Assembly: GCF_038738535.1 (NCBI RefSeq)
Contig: NZ_CP046128.1
Span: 992,001 to 1,056,000, forward strand
Origin: Bacillus pumilus
GTDB lineage: Bacteria > Bacillota > Bacilli > Bacillales > Bacillaceae
Direction of reading: 5' to 3'
DNA: 64,000 nucleotides
Shown: one piece after another, positions 8,939 through 17,889 of the stretch
Layout of the letters: each line of letters opens with the position of its first letter
Numbering within the stretch: the first letter of the stretch is position 1
Program-made: the position numbers and the translations under genes
Notes under the pieces: generated by a model
What the model was told of the DNA's origin: nothing
What the model saw: the letters and a program-made list of their open reading frames with translations, nothing else
The model's database searches: none

Positions 8939-10228
8939 TTAGCTTGAAAGCTGTGTCGGTTCAGGTACTTCTTGTCCAGTCATCACGCGATGTCCTTTTT
9001 CAGGGTCATATTGTCCTTCCCATTTAGACATCACAACAGCTGCAAGTGCATTTCCTGTTAAGTTAACAACTGTTCGCGCCATATCCATGATACGATCCAC
9101 ACCTGCAATAAATGCAAGACCTTCAGCAGGTACACCGATCGTTCCTAATGTTGCGAGTAATACAACAAAGGAAGTGCCAGGAACGGCAGCCATTCCTTTA
9201 GATGTCACCATCAGTACAAGAACAAGTGTGAGCTGCTGGACGATCGTGAGGTCAATGCCATATACCTGTGCAAGGAAAAGCGCAGCAATAGCTTGATACA
9301 GTACGGAGCCGTCTAGGTTAAACGTATAACCGATTGGGATAACGAAAGAAACAATTCCCTTCGGACATCCAATGCGCTCCATTTTATCCATGACTCTTGG
9401 TAAAACTGTTTCAGAGCTGGATGTACTAAAGGCAAGAAGCATTTCGTCTTTCATGTAAGCAAGAAATCTGAAAATATTGACGCCAATCATCTTTCCAATA
9501 ATTCCGAATACAACGATAAGGAAGAGAGCGAGCGCAAAATAAACAAGACCTACAAGCTTACCTAATGAAATAAGAGATTCAAGACCAAATTTTGATACAG
9601 TCACACCAATGAGTGCGAAGACACCAAATGGTGCAGCTTTCATCACAACATTGACGACATGGAACATGGCGTGTGATACACCTTCGAAGAAGGCGAGCAC
9701 TGGTTTGCCGCGTTCACCAATGGCTGAAACGCCAAGAGCAAATAACACAGTGAAGAAAATAATCGCAAGCAAATCACCTTCCGCCAATGATTGGAAGAAG
9801 TTCGTTGGAACGATATGAAGGAACGTATCAGCAACTGATTTGCTGCTTTGCTCTTTTTCCGTTTCAACATACTGGCTAATATCTTGTTTTTCCGTATTTC
9901 CAAAGTCAACGCCTGCACCAGGTTGAACAAAGTTTGCAAGCGCAAGACCAAGAATAATCGCAAATGTTGTGATAATTTCAAAATAAAGAATAGTCCTAAA
10001 ACCAAGTTTCCCTACTTTTTTACCATCACCGGCACCTGCAACACCTAAAATTAAGCTAGATACGACAATTGGTATAACAATCATCTTAATGAGTCTTAAG
10101 AAGAAGTCTCCAATTGGTTTTAAATAAGTCTCAACGCCTGGGTTACCGAAAAAGATTGCCCCAACAACGACACCGAGAATAAGACCGATTAGGATTTGTG
10201 TAGCTAATCCAAATTTTAATTTTTTCAT
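8939..10228 (-). CDS. gltT: Proton/sodium-glutamate symporter GltT
   Basis: It is a dicarboxylate/amino acid:cation symporter that imports glutamate/aspartate across the membrane. About eight hydrophobic segments, the serine-rich loop (AFSTSSSETVLP) and the C-terminal substrate-binding region (MARTVVNLTGNALAAVV) are typical. I start it at ATG 10228 behind AGGGAGG, giving 429 aa; the eight upstream codons run through that Shine-Dalgarno. Single gene, convergent with yhfE. Confidence 0.93.
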   Translation of the reverse strand: MKKLKFGLATQILIGLILGVVVGAIFFGNPGVETYLKPIGDFFLRLIKMIVIPIVVSSLILGVAGAGDGKKVGKLGFRTILYFEIITTFAIILGLALANFVQPGAGVDFGNTEKQDISQYVETEKEQSSKSVADTFLHIVPTNFFQSLAEGDLLAIIFFTVLFALGVSAIGERGKPVLAFFEGVSHAMFHVVNVVMKAAPFGVFALIGVTVSKFGLESLISLGKLVGLVYFALALFLIVVFGIIGKMIGVNIFRFLAYMKDEMLLAFSTSSSETVLPRVMDKMERIGCPKGIVSFVIPIGYTFNLDGSVLYQAIAALFLAQVYGIDLTIVQQLTLVLVLMVTSKGMAAVPGTSFVVLLATLGTIGVPAEGLAFIAGVDRIMDMARTVVNLTGNALAAVVMSKWEGQYDPEKGHRVMTGQEVPEPTQLSS

Positions 10229-10449
10229 AGATTTCCTCCCTAACATATTCATTAAAGGAATATTCCCATCATATTAAGTTTTAATATATGAATTAAAGTA
10301 TAACTAAAATTAAAGAGGCTCGTCCACGATTAAATTATATTAAGAAAATACAAAATTGTTTGAAAAAATGAACATTTAGAACCTCCTTTATTGATTCAAG
10401 TCAATAAAAAGTGTCTTCAGAACTAAAACTCATCATATAAAAATACTAA

Positions 10450-10474
10450 AAAACCCTTTTATGACAAGGGTTTT
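10450..10474 (-). terminator. Second terminator downstream of yhfH
   Basis: AAAACCCTT (10450-10458) pairs perfectly with AAGGGTTTT (10466-10474). On the minus strand the stem is followed by a run of T, so it terminates leftward transcription before it can reach the gltT promoter region. Confidence 0.7.
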
Positions 10475-10502
10475 ACCTTTTTACCTATTTTTCAGAAAAA
10501 AT

Positions 10503-10551
10503 AAAAAGCACTTTTGACTCCAACTGACGATGGAGGAAAAAAGTGCTTTTT
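10503..10551 (-). terminator. Terminator of yhfH
   Basis: A long hairpin, AAAAAGCACTTTT (10503-10515) against the AAAAGTGCTTTTT region ending near 10551, has an inner CTCCA/TGGAG stem. It lies 17 nt past the yhfH stop. Confidence 0.8.
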
Positions 10552-10567
10552 ATTTCAATTTTTTACC

Positions 10568-10705
10568 TTATTTAAGATAACTTACTTGTGAGCATTCCTC
10601 ACATTCATTACCGTAACACTCGTGTTGTTCCATTAAATCATTTCCACATTTTGTGCATTTCTTTGAGGGCAAATTTCTAAAAAACTCAGTGATTTTTCCT
10701 AGCAT
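10568..10705 (-). CDS. yhfH: YhfH, 45-aa zinc-ribbon-like small protein
   Basis: This small gene encodes 45 aa: an N-terminal amphipathic start (MLGKITEFFRN) followed by CTKCG, then CYGNECEEC. The two pairs of cysteines (residues 17/20 and 35/38) look like a treble-clef or zinc-ribbon knuckle, suggesting metal binding; function is unknown. ATG 10705 has GGAGG six nt upstream and a terminator follows the stop. Position between gltT and yhfI matches B. subtilis yhfH, a protein of the same size. It is divergent from yhfI. Confidence 0.85.
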   Translation of the reverse strand: MLGKITEFFRNLPSKKCTKCGNDLMEQHECYGNECEECSQVSYLK

Positions 10706-10746
10706 TTGTCATCCTCCAATACGTTTTGTTGCTATTATTGTATTAT

Positions 10747-10772
10747 AACAGATTGATAATTGTCAATCTGTT
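10747..10772. promoter_or_regulatory. Perfect palindromic operator between yhfH and yhfI
   Basis: The ten-base arms AACAGATTGA (10747-10756) and TCAATCTGTT (10763-10772) are perfectly inverted around the 6-nt centre TAATTG. On the minus strand the site overlaps TTGACA (10766-10761), which with an 18-nt spacer and TACAAT would form a yhfH promoter. The site therefore looks like a repressor operator; the regulator is unknown. Confidence 0.6.
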
Positions 10773-10855
10773 TTGTAACAATAGGCAAGAAGAATGCTTT
10801 TTTCATGAAAAATGGGTATATTGTAAGAAGGGGATTTTTAGAAAAGGAGGGAAAA

Positions 10856-11605
10856 ATGACGATGAAATTAACTGTCATTGGATGCTACGGAGGGTTTCCG
10901 GCCGCTGGTGAAGCGACGTCAGGGTACCTTTTTGAATCAGATGGCTTTCGTCTGCTTGTAGACTGCGGGAGCGGTGTTCTTTCCAAACTGCAGCAATACA
11001 TTGATATAGAAGAACTAGATGCTGTTCTCCTTTCTCATTATCACCACGATCATATTGCGGATATCGGACCTCTCCAATATGCGAAGCTAGTGGGATATCA
11101 TTTAGGAAAAAGCAGCGGTCCGCTTCCGATCTATGGACATACGGGTGATCAAAAAGTATTTGGGCGACTTGCGGATGATGTACATACTAAGGCAGAGGCT
11201 TATCAGCCAGAAGAGGGTATTCAAATTGGTCCATTTCAAATTGATTTTTTGAAAACGGTTCATCCGGCAGAATGCTATGCTATGAGAATTCAGGCAGGGG
11301 ATGCTGTGGTGGTGTATACAGCAGACTCAAGTTATCAGGACGCATTTATCCCATTTAGCAAGGATGCAGATCTACTGATTGCTGAAAGCAATTTTTATGC
11401 TGGACAGGACGGATCGAGTGCAGGACATATGAACAGTACAGAGGCGGGCAAGCTTGCAAAGGAAGCAAATGTTGGGGAACTCATCATCACCCATCTGCCC
11501 CATTTTGGCCGTCATAAAGACCTAGTCAATGAAGCACAGGCGTTATATACTGGCAATATACAGCTTGCCCATTCAGGGCTTAGATGGAACAAGGAAGGAA
11601 GATAG
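10856..11605 (+). CDS. yhfI: Metallo-beta-lactamase-fold hydrolase YhfI
   Basis: It is a 249-aa cytoplasmic metal-dependent hydrolase of the RNase Z/ElaC-like or phosphodiesterase type. The metal-binding motif is seen as SHYHHDHI at about residues 61-68, with further ligands in TVHPAE, YTADSSY and THLPHFGRH. The start is ATG 10856 behind AAAGGAGG; the longer frame upstream is not preceded by a site. lplJ begins two bases after its stop, so the two genes are probably co-transcribed. The substrate is not known. Confidence 0.88.
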   Translation: MTMKLTVIGCYGGFPAAGEATSGYLFESDGFRLLVDCGSGVLSKLQQYIDIEELDAVLLSHYHHDHIADIGPLQYAKLVGYHLGKSSGPLPIYGHTGDQKVFGRLADDVHTKAEAYQPEEGIQIGPFQIDFLKTVHPAECYAMRIQAGDAVVVYTADSSYQDAFIPFSKDADLLIAESNFYAGQDGSSAGHMNSTEAGKLAKEANVGELIITHLPHFGRHKDLVNEAQALYTGNIQLAHSGLRWNKEGR

Positions 11606-11607
11606 AG

Positions 11608-12597
11608 ATGCTGTTTATCGATAACGAACAACATTATGATCCAATGATTAATTTGGCAATAGAAGAGTATTGCTTAAAATATTTAGATCCTGATGAAACG
11701 TATTTGCTGTTTTACATCAATCAGCCGTCGATTATTATTGGAAAGAACCAAAATACAATAGAAGAAATCAATACGAAGTATGTAGAAGACAACGGCATCA
11801 AAGTTGTCCGCCGCCTGTCTGGTGGTGGCGCAGTTTATCATGACAAAGGAAACTTAAACTTCAGCTTTATCACAAAAGACGATGGGGACAGCTTCCATAA
11901 CTTCAAAAAGTTCACCGAGCCAGTCATCAAAGCGCTTGAAAAGCTTGGTGTCAAAGCGGAATTAAGCGGGAGAAATGACATCATGGCAGATGGGCGAAAA
12001 ATTTCTGGAAATGCCCAGTTCGCTACAAGAGGACGTATTTTCAGCCATGGCACGCTGCTATTTGATTCAGAAATCGAACATGTCGTTTCGGCTTTAAATG
12101 TGAAAAAAGAAAAGATTGAATCAAAAGGCATTAAATCCATTAGAAGCAGGGTTGCCAATATTAGTGAATTGATGGATCAAAAGATGACAACAGAAGAATT
12201 TAGAAAAATTCTTCTAAGTTACATTTTCGATACGAATGGGGATGTCCCTCAATATCAGTTGACTGAGAAGGATTGGGAAAAGATTCACGAGATTTCTCGG
12301 GATCGATATCAAAAATGGGAATGGAACTACGGCCGTTCACCGAAATTTAATTTACAGCATTCTAAAAGATTCCCAGCCGGCTCCATTGATCTTCGATTAG
12401 AAGTGAAAAAAGGCATCATCCAAGACTGCAAAATCTTTGGTGATTTCTTTGGTGTAGGGGATATTGCTGATATTGAAAAAAGACTCATTGGGGAGCAATA
12501 TGATCGCAAAACGATCAGCGGCGTATTAGAAGATATGGATATGCGCCACTACTTCGGCAACGTATCAAAAGAGGATTTTCTTGATTTGATTTATTAA
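11608..12597 (+). CDS. lplJ: Lipoate-protein ligase LplJ
   Basis: It activates free lipoate to lipoyl-AMP and transfers it to lipoyl domains, for example of GcvH and 2-oxoacid dehydrogenases. The LplA motif RRLSGGGAVYHD and the adenylate-binding lysine in GRKISGNAQF are present; the C-terminal accessory domain makes up residues 240-329. The sequence closely follows B. subtilis LplJ. The start is ATG 11608 (329 aa); eight codons upstream overlap yhfI and the GGAAGGAAG site. Confidence 0.94.
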   Translation: MLFIDNEQHYDPMINLAIEEYCLKYLDPDETYLLFYINQPSIIIGKNQNTIEEINTKYVEDNGIKVVRRLSGGGAVYHDKGNLNFSFITKDDGDSFHNFKKFTEPVIKALEKLGVKAELSGRNDIMADGRKISGNAQFATRGRIFSHGTLLFDSEIEHVVSALNVKKEKIESKGIKSIRSRVANISELMDQKMTTEEFRKILLSYIFDTNGDVPQYQLTEKDWEKIHEISRDRYQKWEWNYGRSPKFNLQHSKRFPAGSIDLRLEVKKGIIQDCKIFGDFFGVGDIADIEKRLIGEQYDRKTISGVLEDMDMRHYFGNVSKEDFLDLIY

Positions 12598-12604
12598 AAG
12601 GGAC

Positions 12605-12634
12605 AAGCACGGCTAGAGATAGCGGTGCTTTTTT
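12605..12634 (+). terminator. Terminator after lplJ
   Basis: AAGCACgGCTA pairs with TAGCgGTGCTT around a GAGA tetraloop, followed by six T. Confidence 0.85.
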
Positions 12635-12668
12635 GATTGAAAGAAATGAAAGCGATTCACATTTGATC

Positions 12669-12744
12669 TTGTGGATTTTTTCGATTGTCTATTATAATAG
12701 AAAGGAGGAATGTTTGGCTATAAAATGAATGGCTATTCATTCAT
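12669..12744 (+). promoter_or_regulatory. lcfB promoter with FadR-type operator
   Basis: TTGTGG (12669-12674), 18 nt, then a perfect TATAAT (12693-12698) form the promoter. Downstream of it, ATGAATGGCTATTCATTCAT (12725-12744) fits the B. subtilis FadR box TGAATGANTANTCATTCA with one mismatch. A weak cre-like string (TGAAAGCGATTCA) lies just upstream at 12647. Fatty-acyl-CoA would relieve FadR repression. Confidence 0.8.
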
Positions 12745-12768
12745 TGATGACATGTAAGGGGTGGGAGA

Positions 12769-14322
12769 ATGGATTTGATCAAAAATCTAGAGCAGACGGC
12801 GATGACGAAAGGAGAAAATATCGCATTGATCTTTGAAGGAAATAAGTGGACCTATCGAGAGCTGATGACAAGTATCGAGCGATTTGCAGATGGAATAGTC
12901 AACGAAGGGTTTCAAGCTGGGGATCATATCGCGCTTATTTTAGGAAATTCACCGCATTTTGTCATTTCTTTTTTTGGTGCCTTAAAGGCAGGACTTGTCG
13001 TAGTACCAGTCAATCCAACATACACACCTAGTGAAATTGGCTATATGCTGATTACAGGTGATGTAAAAGGGATTGTTGCCCCTGAACAGCTACTGCCAGT
13101 GTACGAGCAGGTGTACGAACAGCTTCCGTCTATTGAACGAGTGATTATTTGTGCAGAAAATGAATCTGCATGCAGATCAAGTTTTAAGGAAGTATCTGAT
13201 CGTCTTGTCTTCTTTGGAAAGCTTGTGTCTGGTCATGCGAAAGAGAACGTGCATCCTTCTATTCATCAGGACGATACGGCAGTTATTCTATTTACATCTG
13301 GCACGACAGGAAAACCAAAGGGTGCGATGCTGACTCATTTCAACCTTTATTCAAATGCCAGAGACGTCGCTGAGTACCTATCCATTGATGAAAAGGACAA
13401 GGTCATTGCCGCTTTGCCGATGTTCCACGTATTTTGTTTAACGGTTTGTATGAATGCACCATTGATTCATGGCGCGACCATTTATGTCATGCCGCATTTC
13501 AGCCCATCGGAGCTTTTGCGTATGATGGAAAAAGAGAAGCCAACGTTATTTGTTGGTGTTCCGACTATGTATAACTATTTGTACCGCCAGGAAGGGCACG
13601 AGGAAGCGATGTCCTCAGTGAGGATTTGTATATCTGGCGGTGCCTCAATGCCTGTTGCCTTACTTCACGGTTTTGAGAAAAAATTTGGTGTCACGGTGCT
13701 GGAGGGCTACGGATTATCAGAGGCTTCCCCAGTAACTGCATTCAATCCTCTTGATGGAAAAAGAAAACCCGGTTCAGTTGGGACCGACATTATGAATGTG
13801 AAGAATAAGATCGTGAATGAACTGGGAGAAGAAGTCGGTCCAAATGAAGTCGGAGAGCTGACAGCAAAAGGACCAAACATTATGAAAGGCTACTATCAAA
13901 TGCCAGAAGATACTGAAGCTGCACTAAGAGGCGGCTGGCTGTATACCGGTGATTTAGCGAGAAGAGATGAAGAAGGATACATTTATATTGTCGACCGGAA
14001 AAAGGATATGATTCTCGTTGGCGGGTATAATGTTTATCCAAGAGAAGTAGAAGAAGTGCTTTATCAACATGAAGCTGTAGCAGAAGCCGTCGTCATCGGT
14101 GTGCCAGATCCGAACACCGGAGAAGCTGTCGTCTGTTACATTTCCCCTAAGAAACATGCTCACATCGATCAAGAAGACATCATCACACATTGTTCACGCT
14201 TTTTAGCGAAATATAAGCAGCCCCAAACGATCCATTTCATAGATGATATTCCAAAGAACACAACAGGTAAAATTTTAAGAAGAGCACTAAAGGAAAAGTA
14301 TCAAGCAGAGGAAAGTAAATAA
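12769..14322 (+). CDS. lcfB: Long-chain fatty-acid-CoA ligase LcfB
   Basis: It forms acyl-CoA from fatty acid, ATP and CoA, feeding beta-oxidation. The AMP-forming signature [13 protein letters not shown] (about residues 174-186), the GYGLSEASP motif, the [13 protein letters not shown] hinge region and the C-terminal lysine in TGKILRR are all present. Its 517 aa fit the family. The start ATG has GGGGTGGGAG. It is monocistronic. The FadR-type operator in its 5' region agrees with the known FadR control of lcfB in B. subtilis. Confidence 0.93.
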   Translation: MDLIKNLEQTAMTKGENIALIFEGNKWTYRELMTSIERFADGIVNEGFQAGDHIALILGNSPHFVISFFGALKAGLVVVPVNPTYTPSEIGYMLITGDVKGIVAPEQLLPVYEQVYEQLPSIERVIICAENESACRSSFKEVSDRLVFFGKLVSGHAKENVHPSIHQDDTAVILFTSGTTGKPKGAMLTHFNLYSNARDVAEYLSIDEKDKVIAALPMFHVFCLTVCMNAPLIHGATIYVMPHFSPSELLRMMEKEKPTLFVGVPTMYNYLYRQEGHEEAMSSVRICISGGASMPVALLHGFEKKFGVTVLEGYGLSEASPVTAFNPLDGKRKPGSVGTDIMNVKNKIVNELGEEVGPNEVGELTAKGPNIMKGYYQMPEDTEAALRGGWLYTGDLARRDEEGYIYIVDRKKDMILVGGYNVYPREVEEVLYQHEAVAEAVVIGVPDPNTGEAVVCYISPKKHAHIDQEDIITHCSRFLAKYKQPQTIHFIDDIPKNTTGKILRRALKEKYQAEESK

Positions 14323-14417
14323 AAAAAGGGAGTCTCTTATGAGGAGGCTCCCTCAGCATGTAGACAAACCCTCGCATTCAGGTCTGAAAAGGTTTTCTAT
14401 CGCGCTGAAAAGAAGAC

Positions 14418-14450
14418 AAAGGGCTAAAATAAAGATCATTTTAGCCCTTT
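14418..14450. terminator. Bidirectional terminator at the yhfM 3' end
   Basis: A perfect 13-bp stem, AAAGGGCTAAAAT (14418-14430) and ATTTTAGCCCTTT (14438-14450), overlaps the yhfM stop codon. A weaker GGGAG/CTCCC hairpin without a T-run lies nearer lcfB at about 14328-14355. Confidence 0.85.
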
Positions 14451-14848
14451 TGAATCGCTTCTTTTAACTGTTTCTGAAAAGAATTAGACTGTTTTTGATT
14501 CAGTTCATAATACGTGCCATCTACTAAAAAAACGACCTGTGAACGGCTCGTCCAGAGCTGAAAGGTGGTGCCGTTTGTTCGGCCGTACATCACCTTGGCG
14601 ATATAATCTGGTTCCTTTAAATTTTTCTTAAGATGATTGCTTGTTTGTTTGCCTTTGTTTAATTCTTCTATTAAATCTTCTGCTGTGTCCTTATCATCTA
14701 TTTCATAAGATATGGACTCGTTTGCAGGTGAAAGCAGCAATTTTTCTGCTCGATTCTCATCAAAGATTTCGCTCGTCCGGCTGAACACATAAAAGAAGGT
14801 AATGAGTAAAAGTCCAAAGATCACAACTCCTGCAAGGATTTTCTTCAT
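14441..14848 (-). CDS. yhfM: YhfM, small membrane-anchored protein of unknown function
   Basis: It is 135 aa with an N-terminal hydrophobic segment (about residues 4-23, ILAGVVIFGLLLITFFYVF) and no lipobox, so it is probably membrane-anchored with an extracytoplasmic domain of about 110 residues. No domain is recognised. The start ATG has TTGGAGG. It sits between lcfB and yhfN as in B. subtilis. The name rests on position and size. Confidence 0.7.
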   Translation of the reverse strand: MKKILAGVVIFGLLLITFFYVFSRTSEIFDENRAEKLLLSPANESISYEIDDKDTAEDLIEELNKGKQTSNHLKKNLKEPDYIAKVMYGRTNGTTFQLWTSRSQVVFLVDGTYYELNQKQSNSFQKQLKEAIQKG

Positions 14849-14940
14849 TTTAATCCTCCAACTCTCTGTTTTATATGTAGCATCTCCGATTTTCGAGTAG
14901 CATAATCATTTTTTTCGCGAAAGCTTTTTCAGATGGGGCA

Positions 14941-14949
14941 TGCTATGAT
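14941..14949 (+). promoter_or_regulatory. Extended -10 promoter of yhfN
   Basis: TGCTATGAT fits TGnTATAAT; no good -35 is seen at 17 nt. It lies 77 nt upstream of the yhfN GTG. Confidence 0.4.
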
Positions 14950-15025
14950 GGAGCCACATGAGACAGGTTCTAAACAAAAAAATGGTTGATTAGAATAGAG
15001 AGAGGGATGGAAAGGAGGCTGACCA

Positions 15026-16309
15026 GTGCGAGTACGTAAATGGGTAGCTCTTGCAACGGTAGCTTACATATTGTACGGTCTTTTTATTTATTCTTATTTG
15101 TTTCTATTTGGGGATTCATCGGTTCCTGAAAGTGTAAAAGGAACAAGTGCAGATCCGCATACCTTTATGACAAGCCATGAACTTGCCATCAGCGAGAATT
15201 TCTCGAACATACGTAATCTGCTGTATTTCATGACAATTCCATTAGATTGGTATGTTTTTTTTCTTCTGCTCATTTCAGGGTTTTCACGAAAAATAGCAGA
15301 CTGGAGCCTGGCAGCAGCTCGTTTCACATTTTTAAGCAAACTTGTATATGTGTTTGTGCTGTCGCTTTTGACAATGCTGATTTCATTGCCCATTAAGTGG
15401 ATTGGCTATCAGCTGTCTTTGCACTACGGAGTATCTGCTCAAAGTACGGCAAGCTGGTTTAAAGATCAAATACTGGATTTCTGGATTCAATATCCACTTC
15501 TTGCCCTATGTGCTATTGTATTCTTTTGGCTCATTCAAAAAAGAAGAAAGCGTTGGTGGCTGTATGCTTGGTGTTTGACAGTCCCCTTCACGCTATTTCT
15601 CTTCTTTATACAGCCGGTCGTCATTGATCCGTTATATAACAATTTTTATCCACTAAAGGATCAAGCTCTTGAGAACAAGATCTTAACGCTTGCAGACAAA
15701 GCACATATCCCGGCAGATCATGTATATGAGGTCAATATGTCTGAGAAAACGAATACAATGAATGCTTATGTCACAGGGATTGGTGAAAATAAGCGTATTG
15801 TGTTATGGGATACGACACTGCAAAAGCTGAAAGATCGCGAAATTTTATTTATTATGGCACATGAAATGGGACATTACGTCATGAAGCATGTCTATATAGG
15901 ATTAGCAGGATATCTAGTGCTGTCACTTGCCGGATTTTTTGCGATCGACCGTCTCTATTTTTATTTTTATCAAAAGGGAGCAGTTCCATTTCGGCTGAGG
16001 GTGTCAAACGACATCGCTGCTCTTCCGCTTCTTCTCATTATCGTATCGATGCTGTCATTTGCAGCTTCACCTTTTACAAATGCAGTTTCAAGACATCAAG
16101 AACGAGCAGCTGACGAATATGCGGTAAACCTGACAAAAGACGGAGAGGCAGGGGTGACGTCTTTTCAAAAGCTTGCAAAATCAGGGCTGTCTCAGGTGAA
16201 TCCACCGCTTTTAGTGAAGGTCTTCCGCTATGGACACCCAACCATGATGGAGAGAATCATGGAGATGGAAAATGCAGCGGAAAAAGAGGAAACGTCGAGG
16301 AAGCAATAA
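15026..16309 (+). CDS. yhfN: Membrane zinc metalloprotease YhfN (M48, Ste24/CAAX-protease-like)
   Basis: It is a 427-aa integral membrane protease. The zinc motif HEMGH is within IMAHEMGHYVMKHV, with the third ligand in QERAADEYA, as in Ste24/HtpX-type enzymes. Several transmembrane segments flank the active site, at about residues 8-28, 70-90, 108-130, 155-172, 180-200, 290-310 and 330-350. The start is GTG 15026 eight nt after AAAGGAGG. In the ordinary position upstream of aprE. Substrates are unknown. Confidence 0.88.
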   Translation: MRVRKWVALATVAYILYGLFIYSYLFLFGDSSVPESVKGTSADPHTFMTSHELAISENFSNIRNLLYFMTIPLDWYVFFLLLISGFSRKIADWSLAAARFTFLSKLVYVFVLSLLTMLISLPIKWIGYQLSLHYGVSAQSTASWFKDQILDFWIQYPLLALCAIVFFWLIQKRRKRWWLYAWCLTVPFTLFLFFIQPVVIDPLYNNFYPLKDQALENKILTLADKAHIPADHVYEVNMSEKTNTMNAYVTGIGENKRIVLWDTTLQKLKDREILFIMAHEMGHYVMKHVYIGLAGYLVLSLAGFFAIDRLYFYFYQKGAVPFRLRVSNDIAALPLLLIIVSMLSFAASPFTNAVSRHQERAADEYAVNLTKDGEAGVTSFQKLAKSGLSQVNPPLLVKVFRYGHPTMMERIMEMENAAEKEETSRKQ

Positions 16310-16317
16310 ACAAATAA

Positions 16318-16345
16318 AATCCGGCTGGATCAGCCGGATTTTTTT
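16318..16345. terminator. Terminator between yhfN and aprE
   Basis: AATCCGGCTG (16318-16327) and CAGCCGGATT (16331-16340) form a perfect stem with a 3-nt loop and a T-run. It separates the convergent genes. Confidence 0.9.
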
Positions 16346-16354
16346 CGCGCTTGT

Positions 16355-17506
16355 TTAGTTAGAAGCCGCTTGAGCGTTGATTAACCCTTTGCCGTAATAG
16401 AAGGAGTTACCAAGCGGTGTTGCCGTGTTTTCTAAGCGCTGGCGAACCTGTGAATTTGATAGGTTCGGATTTTTAGAAAGAATAAGCGCTGCTGCTCCTG
16501 CTACATGAGGAGACGCCATAGAAGTTCCAGTATAAGATGTGTATCCACTGCTTGGTACTGTACTTAAAATAGAAGTACCAGGTGCAGAAACATCTAATTC
16601 AGGACCTGCGCTGGAAGACGAGTTTCTGACATTGCTGCTGTTTACATTGGCAACGGCAATTGTAGAATCATATTTTGCTGGATAGCCAACTGTACTTGTA
16701 GAGCCAGTGGAACCTGAATTACCTGCGGCCGCCACAACAACGACTCCGCGGTTATTTGCTGTATCAACGGCATTTTTAAGCGCTGTTGAACCGTTTGGTC
16801 CACCTAAGCTCATATTGATGACATCCATGTTATTGGCTACAGCCCATTCAATACCGCTAATGATCCAGCTGTATTGTCCGTCGCCATTGCGGTCTAATAC
16901 TTTAACAGCATATAGGGAAGCACTTGGAGCGACCCCAAGAACACCAATTGTGTTATCAAGGGCAGCAATGGTTCCGGCTACGTGAGTTCCATGTGATTGA
17001 AAGTCTTGGGTGGCATTTGGCTCTGAAGGGACGAAGCTGGCACCGCCTGCAACATTTAAGTCAGGATGTGCAGCGTGGATTCCAGTATCAAGGACAGCTA
17101 CTTTGACATTAGCACCTTTATAACCTTGAGCGTGTACAGCTGGAGCTTTGATTTGAGGGATTCCATAAGGGACGGTTTGTGCATATGCTTCTGCTTTGTG
17201 GTCTTCTTCTACGTAAGCAATGCTAGGGTCATGTTCAAGTTTTTTTGCGGCTTGTTCGGACATCTTTACTTGTGCGGCATTAATAAGACGATATTGCTTT
17301 TCTAGTTTTCCGCCATTTTGAGTGACGGCTTGTTTCTTAGAGCTGTTTGTGGTGGCAGAGGCTTTAAAGCCAACAATATAGCTCTTTTCACTAGCTGACT
17401 TTGAGACCGTCTCGGCATTTGCCATGGAGCCTCCAAACCCTGCTGAAAACAGAAGAGGGACAGCCAATATAACACTTGTCATCACATTTTTCTTTTTCAC
17501 GCACAA
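16355..17506 (-). CDS. aprE: Subtilisin-type extracellular alkaline protease AprE
   Basis: It is a 383-aa secreted serine endopeptidase precursor. The signal peptide (about residues 1-31, ending SMANA) is followed by an I9 propeptide (to residue 108), and the mature enzyme starts [10 protein letters not shown] at residue 109 (275 aa). The catalytic triad lies in VAVLDTGIH (Asp140), SHGTHVAG (His172) and [11 protein letters not shown] (Ser329), i.e. mature D32/H64/S221. The sequence reads like the published B. pumilus subtilisin. The start is TTG 17506 (then Cys-Val-Lys-Lys) behind AAAGGGATGTGG; GTG 17500 is an alternative. Confidence 0.96.
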   Translation of the reverse strand: MCVKKKNVMTSVILAVPLLFSAGFGGSMANAETVSKSASEKSYIVGFKASATTNSSKKQAVTQNGGKLEKQYRLINAAQVKMSEQAAKKLEHDPSIAYVEEDHKAEAYAQTVPYGIPQIKAPAVHAQGYKGANVKVAVLDTGIHAAHPDLNVAGGASFVPSEPNATQDFQSHGTHVAGTIAALDNTIGVLGVAPSASLYAVKVLDRNGDGQYSWIISGIEWAVANNMDVINMSLGGPNGSTALKNAVDTANNRGVVVVAAAGNSGSTGSTSTVGYPAKYDSTIAVANVNSSNVRNSSSSAGPELDVSAPGTSILSTVPSSGYTSYTGTSMASPHVAGAAALILSKNPNLSNSQVRQRLENTATPLGNSFYYGKGLINAQAASN

Positions 17507-17529
17507 TCCACATCCCTTTTTTCTTATTT

Positions 17530-17577
17530 CAGAATAATCATTCGTAGTCTATAAGAATGATTCGTTTGATTATTCTG
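17530..17577 (-). promoter_or_regulatory. aprE 5' leader hairpin
   Basis: CAGAATAATC (17530-17539) and GATTATTCTG (17568-17577) form a 10-bp stem at the very start of the expected transcript. B. subtilis aprE has a comparable leader stem, known to make its mRNA very stable. A second stem, AATCATTC (17536-17543) with GAATGATT (17555-17562), uses part of the same arm and cannot form together with the first. Confidence 0.65.
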
Positions 17578-17584
17578 TATATTC

Positions 17585-17613
17585 AGTTTAAGGGAAGTAG
17601 GCAAATAAGAGTA
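17585..17613 (-). promoter_or_regulatory. aprE promoter
   Basis: On the minus strand TACTCT (17613-17608), 17 nt, TAAACT (17590-17585) match the position of the weak B. subtilis aprE promoter (TACTAA/TACAAT) relative to the leader stem. A better-scoring TTGCCT-17-TATACA pair eight nt downstream would place the start after the first stem arm. Poor hexamers suit a gene needing activators such as DegU. Confidence 0.5.
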
Positions 17614-17860
17614 GACCCGAATTTTTGTGAAAGTCCTAGCGGAAATTGGGGAATTAAGTCACTTGGAAACGTTGGGAAAATATGTTTGTTCTGCTGTTTC
17701 AGCGGTTATCTATTAAAAAGGAAGTGTGCTTTTTTTCTTATGATCCATTTTCGGACAAATATTCGATACCCGAAAAGCCTTAAAATAGGTAGAAACGTCT
17801 AGCATCTATTTCGAATTTCGATATAAAAAAATATTATTTTATTTTGTTTTTGTCGTTTAA
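17614..17860. other. aprE upstream control region
   Basis: About 250 bases without a gene precede the aprE promoter. In B. subtilis the equivalent region binds DegU, ScoC, SinR and AbrB. No specific site could be assigned by eye here. Confidence 0.4.
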
Positions 17861-17889
17861 AAAGAACCTGTTACAATAACAGGTTCTTT
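17861..17889 (-). terminator. Terminator of phoE
   Basis: A perfect 13-bp stem AAAGAACCTGTTA / TAACAGGTTCTTT with a 3-nt loop overlaps the phoE stop codon and continues into T residues on the minus strand. Confidence 0.85.

Larger units (their letters stand above)
10253..10567. other. Intergenic region between gltT and yhfH
   Basis: These 315 bases hold no coding signal I can support. They contain the AT-rich upstream region of gltT, where no clear promoter pair was found, and two hairpins listed separately. Both hairpins serve transcription coming leftward from yhfH. Confidence 0.7.

Noticed and set aside
12647-12660. cre-like (CcpA) site before lcfB
   Set aside because: TGAAAGCGATTCAC fits the first ten positions of the cre consensus but misses its 3' end (three mismatches).
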